In this document: positions 58,334-64,000 of the stretch, piece after piece
How the letters are laid out: each line of letters begins with the position of its first letter
Numbering within the stretch: the first letter of the stretch is position 1
Origin: Halorussus vallis
GTDB taxonomy: Archaea > Halobacteriota > Halobacteria > Halobacteriales > Haladaptataceae
NCBI RefSeq assembly: GCF_024138165.1
Contig: NZ_CP100000.1
Location: 310,001 to 374,000, forward strand
Direction: 5' to 3'
DNA: 64,000 nt
Made by a program: the position numbers and the translations under genes
The notes under the pieces: model-generated
Told to the model about the DNA's origin: nothing
What the model saw: only the letters and a program-made list of their open reading frames with translations
Databases searched by the model: none

Positions 58334-58614
58334 CGCGAAACCCGTCGACTGCGAGCGGTCGAGCCGGGGAATCTGGCCATATAGTCCTATTTTTGGTATG
58401 TATTCGGAACTGCAGAACGTCCGAGCACGGACTTATGAACTTCATGCAGCTATACCGAATCTGGTTCCCTGAGGCTACCGAGATTTGTCTACTGAGAAGC
58501 GAAATTCGGGCGGAAGAGCCGCCGATTCGGAGGTTGTCACTCGAAGAGCGAAATCGGCGATAGCGAACACGCGAGGTGAAGCGGTATAATCGGGAGCGCC
58601 GAGCGAGTCTCGCC

Positions 58615-59196
58615 TCAGAAGTGCCGCCGGAGCACGCCGGCGTGTTCGGGTTCGCCGCAGTCGGGAATCGATTCGAACCACGCCGCGGCCTCGATCTCCG
58701 CGTCGTTCTCCCCGAGGTCGCCGCCGAGCGAGCGGGGCGACGAAGGGAGCACGCGCGTCTCGAAGACGGCGAAGTAGCCCTCGATGGTGGCCGCGGTCGC
58801 GCACTCCCCGGGCGAGTCGCCGGCCGCCGCGGCGGCCGGCGACTCGCGTTCTATCAACTCCGACTCGCTCTCGCGCACGAACGTCTGTTCGACTACTTCG
58901 AGGGGCCGCTCCACGCCAACGTCGAGGCCGGTTTCCTCTCGGGCCTCTCGGACCGCCGCTCCAGGGAGCGTCTCGCCGGGTTCGACCTTCCCGCCGGGGA
59001 GCACCCAGCCGTCGCTCCAGCGATTCCGCACCAGCGCGACCCGGCCCGCATCGTCCCGGACGAACGCGCCGACCGAAACTTCGTAGCCGGCCTCGACGTT
59101 CTCGCGGACCGTCTCGAACTCCGCGTCCGAGAGCGGGACGCTCTCCGCGGTGCGAGCCACATCGTCCCGGGCGACCAGCGCGTCGATTCCGGTCAT
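58615..59196 (-). CDS. Nudix hydrolase with a palindrome-encoded insertion
   Basis: This 193-residue protein starts [38 protein letters not shown] followed by REETGLDV is a complete Nudix box (residues about 70-95). After the box, [14 protein letters not shown] is an alanine-rich insertion encoded by a 36-bp perfect palindrome (58812-58847). It lies in a loop, so activity is likely preserved. The substrate is unknown. The frame is open far upstream, but no better start is visible. Confidence 0.88.
   Translation of the reverse strand: MTGIDALVARDDVARTAESVPLSDAEFETVRENVEAGYEVSVGAFVRDDAGRVALVRNRWSDGWVLPGGKVEPGETLPGAAVREAREETGLDVGVERPLEVVEQTFVRESESELIERESPAAAAAGDSPGECATAATIEGYFAVFETRVLPSSPRSLGGDLGENDAEIEAAAWFESIPDCGEPEHAGVLRRHF
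58812..58847. repeat. 36-bp perfect palindrome inside the Nudix CDS
   Basis: Bases 58812-58847 equal their own reverse complement (18-base arms) and encode [12 protein letters not shown]. It is a multiple of three and keeps the reading frame. Confidence 0.75.
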
Positions 59197-59277
59197 CAGT
59201 TCGACGATTCGTCGGCCGCGGCGTAAAGGTTCGTCCCCGCGACCCGACGGTGGTTTCCGGCGGGTTACGAAAGTAAC

Positions 59278-60483
59278 ATGACACGCGAGCGCGACGGCAT
59301 TCGCATGTCCCCGACCCGTCGGACCCTCCTCCGGGCGAGCGCGGTCGGCCTCCTCGGCGCGTTCGCAGGCTGTGCGGGCGACCGAGACGACGCCGAACCG
59401 ACTTCGTTCGAAGCGAGCAGTACGAAAGCGACGACCGCGACTCCCAGCCACGGAACCGCGACGAAAGCGACGAGAGCGACGGCGACGACTCCCGCGGCCG
59501 AGGCGCGGGCGGTGGCGTTCCCCCATCGGAGTTCCGTCCTCGACTCCGGCGTTCAGTCGGTCGACGCGCGATACCACGCCCGCGTCTTCGACGACCGGTC
59601 GGCCGCGAGAGCCCTCGACGTGTCGAACGCGCGCGGAGAAATCGACGGACGGCACCTCGACTACGTCGACCGGTTCGTCGCCGAAACCGACTTCGAATCG
59701 TCGGCCCTGTTCGTCGTGCAGGCCGAAGTTCCGTCGTCGGAGTATGGACTCTCGTTCGACTTCGTGGACCGTGACGCCGCGCCGCCGCAGGTCGTCGCGC
59801 GCGTCCGGCGGACGGACCGCTCCGAACGCGGCGGCGAGTCCGAGTCCTCCGAGTCCCGGACCGTCGCTTCGACGCTCCTGGTCCGCGTTCCGGCGGCGAT
59901 GGCGTTCCGATGCATCGCCACCGTGGTCGACTTCGCGGGCTGGCACCGGAAGGGGCACCTCCAGTCGATTCGGACGTTCGCACCGCCGAGCGAGACGCTG
60001 TTCGAATCGGTTCGAGTCGCTCTCGGCGGGCGGTGGGACGGACTCGCGTCGCCCGGCGGCACGCTGGTGACGACGCCGGCCGACGCGCGCCGGTTCGTCC
60101 CGGAGAATGCCGCGTTCTCGTCGTTCGTTCGCGAAACGACGTTCGAGCGGGCGTACCTGCTCGCCGTCCGAACCTCGGTCGACAGCGGCGATTACCTGTG
60201 GCCTCAGTCGGTCGAGCGCGTCGGGTCGCGAGTGACGGCGAAACTCCGCCTGCAAGCGTACTCGACCGGCATCAACTCGATGGACGACGTGCTCACGCTC
60301 GTCCGACTGTTCGACGCGTCACCGCCGACGGAAGGTGCGGTGACGATACGGCGCTACGCCGCCGACCCCGGCGACTCGCCGACCGAGCGGACGACTCTCC
60401 GCGTTTCGGCGACCCCGACGACCGGAACCGGTCGGGGTCGTTCGGGGTCGTCCGGGACGACCCTGCACGGCAATCGAAGCTAA
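59278..60483 (+). CDS. Tat-type lipoprotein of unknown function
   Basis: This 401-residue protein (392 if the ATG at 59305 is used) has [20 protein letters not shown], a twin-arginine signal with a lipobox cysteine. A long Thr/Ala-rich linker of about 50 residues follows. The mature part reads as two similar beta-rich halves (residues about 90-190 and 230-330: [40 protein letters not shown]), which may be a duplicated domain. No catalytic motif is evident. It is likely anchored on the outer membrane face. Confidence 0.78.
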   Translation: MTRERDGIRMSPTRRTLLRASAVGLLGAFAGCAGDRDDAEPTSFEASSTKATTATPSHGTATKATRATATTPAAEARAVAFPHRSSVLDSGVQSVDARYHARVFDDRSAARALDVSNARGEIDGRHLDYVDRFVAETDFESSALFVVQAEVPSSEYGLSFDFVDRDAAPPQVVARVRRTDRSERGGESESSESRTVASTLLVRVPAAMAFRCIATVVDFAGWHRKGHLQSIRTFAPPSETLFESVRVALGGRWDGLASPGGTLVTTPADARRFVPENAAFSSFVRETTFERAYLLAVRTSVDSGDYLWPQSVERVGSRVTAKLRLQAYSTGINSMDDVLTLVRLFDASPPTEGAVTIRRYAADPGDSPTERTTLRVSATPTTGTGRGRSGSSGTTLHGNRS

Positions 60484-60509
60484 GTGAATGGGTGTCGTGA
60501 ACGTATGCC

Positions 60510-60692
60510 ATGGACCGGGACGACACCCAGTTCTGGGCCGGCGTGATACTCTTCGTACTCGGGGGATTCCTGTTGTTCGCGCCCCTCGTGATGAACTGGC
60601 GGTACACGGATTTACTGCTCGCGGTCGCGGTGCTCGGACTGGCCGTCGGTGCCCTGCTCGTCGGCGTCTCGGGGCGCGGCCGGCCGGTGTGA
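60510..60692 (+). CDS. small membrane protein
   Basis: This 60-residue protein is MDRDDTQFWAGVILFVLGGF... with two hydrophobic segments (residues about 9-28 and 34-54) and an arginine-rich C terminus, GRGRPV. It is separated by only 26 bp from the lipoprotein gene, so the two are probably co-transcribed. Function is unknown. Confidence 0.7.
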   Translation: MDRDDTQFWAGVILFVLGGFLLFAPLVMNWRYTDLLLAVAVLGLAVGALLVGVSGRGRPV

Positions 60693-60797
60693 GGGCCGTC
60701 CTGTTCGCTCGGAACCGTCGGTCCCCGGCGTCGCGATTCCTCTCGCTCCGTCGGGATGTCGCTGTTTTAATGTGCGCAGGGTCAGTAGAACGCGACA

Positions 60798-61955
60798 ATG
60801 ACAGACGAGGATTTCACCGTCACGCCCTACGCGGTCGAGGGCGACGTGGACTACGACAAGGTCCTCGAACAGTTCGGAGCCGACGAACTCACCGACGAGG
60901 ACCGCGACCGGTTCCCGAAACCGCTCCACCCGCTGGTCAAGCGCGGCATCTTCTACGGCGGCCGCGACGTCGACGAGTGGCTCGACGGCGTCGAGTCCGA
61001 CGAGACGGTTTCCATCGTCACCGGGCGCGGCCCGTCGGGTAAGATGCACATCGGGCACGTCTTCGTGTTCTACCTCGCCAAGCGCCTGCAGGAGCAGACC
61101 GGCGCGCACGTTTACATCCCCATCTCCGACGACGAGAAGTACTTCGCGAAGGACCAGTCGTTCGAGGACATCCAGGGCTGGGCGAAGAACAACGTCGAGG
61201 AAGTGATGGCGGTCGGCTTCGACCCCGAGAAGACCCGCATCATCGTCGACACCGCCGACGCCGACGTGGTCTACCCCCACGCCGCGAAGTTCGCCAAGAA
61301 GTACACCCAGTCGACGGTCGACGCCACCTACGGGAACCCCGAGAACATCGGCCTGTCGTTCTACCCCGCCGTGCAGGCGACCCACCTCCTGCTCCCCCAA
61401 CTGGTCCACGGCAAGCACCGGACGATGGTCCCCATCGCCGTCGACCAGGACCCCCACATCCGACTCTGCCGCGACGTGGCCGCCAAAGAGCAGTTCGAGG
61501 TTTCCAAGCCCTCGGCCCTGCTGAGCCGGTTCTTCCCGCAGCTCAAGGGGTCGGGCGGCAAGATGAGCAGTTCGGGCGACGACCCGACCATCTACCTCGA
61601 CGACGACCGCGAAACCATCAAGAACAAGATCAGCAAGTACGCCTACTCGGGCGGTCAGACGAGCGTCGAGGAACACCGCGAGAAGGGCGGTGACCCGGAC
61701 GTCGACGTCTCCTACCAGCTGATGTACTACTTCTTCGAGGAGGACGACGCGGAAGTCGAGCGCCTCGCCGAGGAGTACCGCTCCGGCGAACTGCTGAGCG
61801 GCGAGATGAAACTCACCGCGGCCGAAAAGGTCGCCGACTTCCTCGAAGAACACCAGGAGCGCAAGGCCGACCTCGGCGACTTCGACGAGGAGATGGCGAA
61901 GTACCGGTTCACCGACGAGGAGCGCGAGATTCTGACGAGCGACCTGCTGTACTGA
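60798..61955 (+). CDS. trpS: tryptophanyl-tRNA synthetase
   Basis: TrpS charges tRNA(Trp). The protein is 385 residues, a class I synthetase. GRGPSGKMHIGHVFVFYLAK holds the HIGH motif (residues 84-87) and GGKMSSSGDDPTIYLDD the KMSKS-equivalent KMSSS (255-259). VPIAVDQDPHIRLCRDVAAK and GLSFYPAVQATHLLLPQL are typical of archaeal TrpS. The N terminus (TPYAVEGDVDYDKVLEQFGA) is the archaeal/eukaryal extension. Haloarchaea often encode two trpS copies; whether this is the sole one cannot be seen. A 38-bp palindrome follows the gene. Confidence 0.96.
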   Translation: MTDEDFTVTPYAVEGDVDYDKVLEQFGADELTDEDRDRFPKPLHPLVKRGIFYGGRDVDEWLDGVESDETVSIVTGRGPSGKMHIGHVFVFYLAKRLQEQTGAHVYIPISDDEKYFAKDQSFEDIQGWAKNNVEEVMAVGFDPEKTRIIVDTADADVVYPHAAKFAKKYTQSTVDATYGNPENIGLSFYPAVQATHLLLPQLVHGKHRTMVPIAVDQDPHIRLCRDVAAKEQFEVSKPSALLSRFFPQLKGSGGKMSSSGDDPTIYLDDDRETIKNKISKYAYSGGQTSVEEHREKGGDPDVDVSYQLMYYFFEEDDAEVERLAEEYRSGELLSGEMKLTAAEKVADFLEEHQERKADLGDFDEEMAKYRFTDEEREILTSDLLY

Positions 61956-61994
61956 GCGGTCCGCCGTCTCGTCCTCTCGACCATCATCGTCTTC

Positions 61995-62032
61995 GGCGTT
62001 CCCGGCGGCCCCGCGGGGCCGCCGGGAACGCC
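61995..62032. terminator. 38-bp perfect palindrome after trpS
   Basis: Bases 61995-62032 equal their own reverse complement (19-base arms). It starts 40 bp past the trpS stop and ends 38 bp before the next ATG. There is no T-run. It is the longest intergenic palindrome in the window. Confidence 0.6.
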
Positions 62033-62070
62033 CAATCTACTTACCTCGCTCGCGCACGTCCAGAGTCTCC

Positions 62071-62634
62071 ATGCCGAATCGAGACGACGAAGCCGACGAC
62101 TCGAACGAGCACAGCGGTGACTCCGACGGGCCGGCGACCCGCCGGAGTCGCCCGGTGACGGAGGAGAGCTACGGCATTCCCGACGACGAGGAGGGACTGC
62201 TGTCGTGGGAGTTCGTCGCCGACCGGATGGCCGACGACCGGACGTACTGGGTTTCGACCACGCGCCCGGACGGCCACCCGCACGCGCGACCCGTCTGGGG
62301 CATCTGGTTCGACGACACCTTCCACTGCGGCGGCGGCGAGCGGACGCGGTGGGTCCAGAACCTCGCGGAGAACGCCGAGATAACTGTCCACCGCGAGAGC
62401 GGCACCGAGGTCGTCATCGTCGAGGGCCGGGCGGGGATGCTCACGGAGCGGACCGCCGACGAGGAACGCCTGGAGCGAATCGACGACGCCTACGAGGAGA
62501 AGTACGGAATCCGCCACGGGACGCCCGTCTTCGCGGTCCACCCCCACACGGTCTTCGCGTGGAGCGACTACCCCGAGGACGCGACCCGGTGGACGTTCGG
62601 TCACCAGAGCGACGAGGAAGAAGACGAGGAGTGA
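62071..62634 (+). CDS. PNPOx-like flavin-dependent oxidase family protein
   Basis: This 187-residue protein begins with an acidic disordered tail (MPNRDDEADDSNEHSGDSDG), then SYGIPDDEEGLLSWEFVADR. YWVSTTRPDGHPHARPVWG is the split-barrel motif of the pyridoxamine-phosphate-oxidase superfamily, and FDDTFHCGGGERTRWVQNLA and TEVVIVEGRAGMLTERT follow. FMN/F420 binding is likely; the substrate is unknown, and it may be an F420-dependent reductase rather than PNPOx. The upstream TATA-like CTACTTACC around 62,036-62,044 agrees with the ATG. Confidence 0.86.
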   Translation: MPNRDDEADDSNEHSGDSDGPATRRSRPVTEESYGIPDDEEGLLSWEFVADRMADDRTYWVSTTRPDGHPHARPVWGIWFDDTFHCGGGERTRWVQNLAENAEITVHRESGTEVVIVEGRAGMLTERTADEERLERIDDAYEEKYGIRHGTPVFAVHPHTVFAWSDYPEDATRWTFGHQSDEEEDEE

Positions 62635-62673
62635 GGAGTCCGGTGAACGCGCCGGAGAGACGTTTGGGGAACT

Positions 62674-62742
62674 GCGCTCGGTGACACCAACCCCCGGAAG
62701 CGCTCGGTGAATCAACCGATAGGGGGGACTTTCGAGGCGGTC
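62674..62742 (+). repeat. dispersed element B, copy without the insert
   Basis: This copy has the two GCGCTCGGTGA...AACC units and GGGACT joined directly to TTCGAGGCGGTC (62742). The 123-bp multi-stem insert of the copy at 30,463 is absent at exactly this point. It lies in the 241-bp gap before the acyl-CoA synthetase. Confidence 0.65.
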
Positions 62743-62800
62743 TGCTTTGCCGCGGTTACCGTCTCGTCGAATCCAATACCGTTTCCATCCGATTATGTAA

Positions 62801-62860
62801 TCTCGGGTACGTTCCGCAACTCCAATCAGCGCGAACGGCGATAGAGCAAAGTACCCGAGA
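62801..62860. repeat. 10-bp inverted repeat with a 40-bp spacer
   Basis: Arms 62801-62810 and 62851-62860 pair perfectly. The right arm ends 15 bp before the ATG of the acyl-CoA synthetase, so the structure could form an mRNA leader hairpin or mark a double operator. Confidence 0.5.
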
Positions 62861-62875
62861 GACACCATTGGTACC

Positions 62876-64000
62876 ATGTCTCTCGACTACGAGCGGGAAC
62901 TGGCGGAGTTCGAGTGGGACATCCCGGACGACTACAACATCCCGGCGGTCGTCGAGGACCACGCCGAGTCGTTCGGCGACCGCCTGGCGGTCCGGTACCG
63001 CGACGACAGGGGCCGGGAGGCCGAGCGGACCTTCGCCGACGTGCGGGACGACGCCAACCGGTTCGCCAACGCGCTGGCCGACCTCGGCGTCGGCGAGGGC
63101 GACCGGGTGATGCACCTCTTTCCCCGCCACCCCGACGCCTTCGCCATCCAGGTCGGCGCGCTGGCCCGCGGCGCGCTGCTGGTGCCGTGTTCGGCCATGC
63201 TCAAGCCCAAGGACATCGGCTTCCGGGCGAGCGACTGCGAGGCCGAGACGGTGGTCTGTCACGCCGACCTCACCGAGATGGTCGAACCGGTGCTCGAGGA
63301 GACGCCGCTGTCGCGGGTCGTCGTCCTCGACGCCGATGAAGGCGACGAGCGACTCGACCGCGAGGGCTGGTACGGCTTCGCCGACCTCATCGACGGCCAG
63401 TCGACCGACCACGACGGCCCGGACCTCGGCGCCCAGGACCCCATGTCCATCAACTACACGTCCGGGACGACCGGCCAGCCCAAGCCGGTGCTCCACCGCC
63501 ACCGCTGGCTCCGCTGTTTCGAACTCGTCAACGGCCGCTACTGGTGGGGCGTCGAGGCGGGCGACGACTTCTCGGACGAACTGCTGTGGGCGACCACCGG
63601 CACCGGGTGGGCGAAGTGGTTCTGGAGCCCCGTCGGCGTCGGCCTGACGACCGGCGCGCCACAGTTCCTCTACGAGGGCGAGTTCGACGCCGGAACGTTC
63701 CTCGACCTGATGGAGGAAGAGGACGTCACGCGCCTCTGTGCGGTGCCGACCCAGTACCGGATGTTCGCCCAGCGCGACGACCTCGCCGACCGTGACCTCG
63801 CGCTCACGGAAGCGGTTTCGGCAGGCGAACCGCTCAACCGCGAACCGATTCAGGCCTTCGAGGACGCGCTCGGGGTGACGCCCCGGGACGGCTACGGCCA
63901 GACCGAGACGGTCGCGCTCGTCACCAATTACCCCGGCATCGACGTCAAGCCCGGCAGCATGGGCAAGCCCGCGCCCGGCATGGGGACGACCGTCATCGAC
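62876..64000 (+). CDS. acyl-CoA synthetase (AMP-forming), 3'-truncated
   Basis: The visible 375 codons start at MSLDYERELAEFEWDIPDDY and continue past the window end. NYTSGTTGQPKPVLHRHR is the P-loop motif (about residues 196-213), DGYGQTETVALVTNYPG the A5 region. WATTGTGWAKWFWSPVGVGL is typical of medium-chain or acetyl-CoA-synthetase-like haloarchaeal ligases. The C-terminal domain with the catalytic lysine is beyond the window. The substrate is uncertain (medium-chain fatty or aromatic acid). Confidence 0.92.
   Translation, partial: MSLDYERELAEFEWDIPDDYNIPAVVEDHAESFGDRLAVRYRDDRGREAERTFADVRDDANRFANALADLGVGEGDRVMHLFPRHPDAFAIQVGALARGALLVPCSAMLKPKDIGFRASDCEAETVVCHADLTEMVEPVLEETPLSRVVVLDADEGDERLDREGWYGFADLIDGQSTDHDGPDLGAQDPMSINYTSGTTGQPKPVLHRHRWLRCFELVNGRYWWGVEAGDDFSDELLWATTGTGWAKWFWSPVGVGLTTGAPQFLYEGEFDAGTFLDLMEEEDVTRLCAVPTQYRMFAQRDDLADRDLALTEAVSAGEPLNREPIQAFEDALGVTPRDGYGQTETVALVTNYPGIDVKPGSMGKPAPGMGTTVID

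Larger units (their letters stand above)
58027..58614. other. gap between the PolB2 operon and the Nudix gene (588 bp)
   Basis: No plausible ORF. It contains the operon promoter/operator (58,043-58,072), a hairpin (58,297-58,333) and an AT-rich block (about 58,379-58,400). The rest shows nothing I can support. Confidence 0.45.

Noticed and set aside
58085-58384. A 99-codon plus-strand frame in the PolB2-Nudix gap
   Set aside because: Glycine/arginine-rich and basic, unlike haloarchaeal proteins, and it overlaps the operon promoter and a hairpin.

Overview
The window comes from the chromosome of an extremely halophilic archaeon (class Halobacteria). GC content is high throughout. The predicted proteins are strongly acidic, promoters look like TATA boxes about 27 nt before start codons (leaderless transcripts), and there are archaeal informational genes (TFB, RNA polymerase subunit L, Dph2, PolB2, archaeal GatCA and TrpS). 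The style of the genes resembles Halorussus and its relatives, but the genus cannot be fixed from sequence alone. No tRNA, rRNA, CRISPR array or intact insertion sequence was found.

Layout. 1-9.2 kb is dominated by menaquinone genes: menD (cut by the window edge), menB and an overlapping menA-menC-menE operon, interrupted by an aminotransferase and a YihY-type membrane protein. 9.3-18.4 kb holds an NRDE/TANGO2 protein, transcription regulators, an amino-acid permease fused operonically to a UspA-like protein, a metal-ligand-poor member of the Fe-ADH family, gatCA and a TFB. 18.4-24.3 kb holds Nudix, PH-like, asparagine-synthase-like/PHP, glyoxalase-fold and P-loop proteins. 24.4-31.6 kb carries purL, a GH13 glucosidase, a soluble-aldose-dehydrogenase-like Tat lipoprotein and hisF. 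31.9-45.7 kb is a mixture of secreted and membrane proteins, rpoL, a long rhomboid protease, a METTL5-like methyltransferase, dph2, a YlbF-family protein and a highly repetitive PRC-barrel protein. 46-54 kb holds a BNR propeller, a coiled-coil protein/histidine kinase pair, a HisG-like protein and a DUF5805-tyrosine recombinase pair. 54.3-64 kb carries a PolB2 operon, Nudix, lipoprotein, trpS, a flavin-binding oxidase and an acyl-CoA synthetase cut by the window end.

What is most unusual. (1) A dispersed ~140-bp non-coding repeat (element A) has three near-complete copies and one 3' fragment. Each copy is headed by a hairpin whose sequence changes but whose pairing is kept. Two copies are head-to-head in the dph2-ylbF gap. 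(2) A second repeat (element B) has one copy with a 123-bp multi-stem insert and one without it. (3) Perfect or near-perfect palindromes of 34-46 bp lie at gene 3' ends and also inside coding sequences, where they encode extra linker residues. (4) A three-gene operon carries PolB2 with an altered motif C, a small helical protein and a RecA-fold protein lacking the Walker A residues, and has an operator-like dyad beside its TATA box. (5) Three 21-bp degenerate iterons about 65 bp apart precede the DUF5805-recombinase operon.

Genes that plausibly work together: menD/B/A/C/E (menaquinone for respiration), gatC-gatA (transamidation of mischarged aminoacyl-tRNA with an unlinked gatB), permease-USP, PHP-asparagine synthase-like, coiled-coil-histidine kinase, DUF5805-recombinase, and the RecA-like/small/PolB2 operon.
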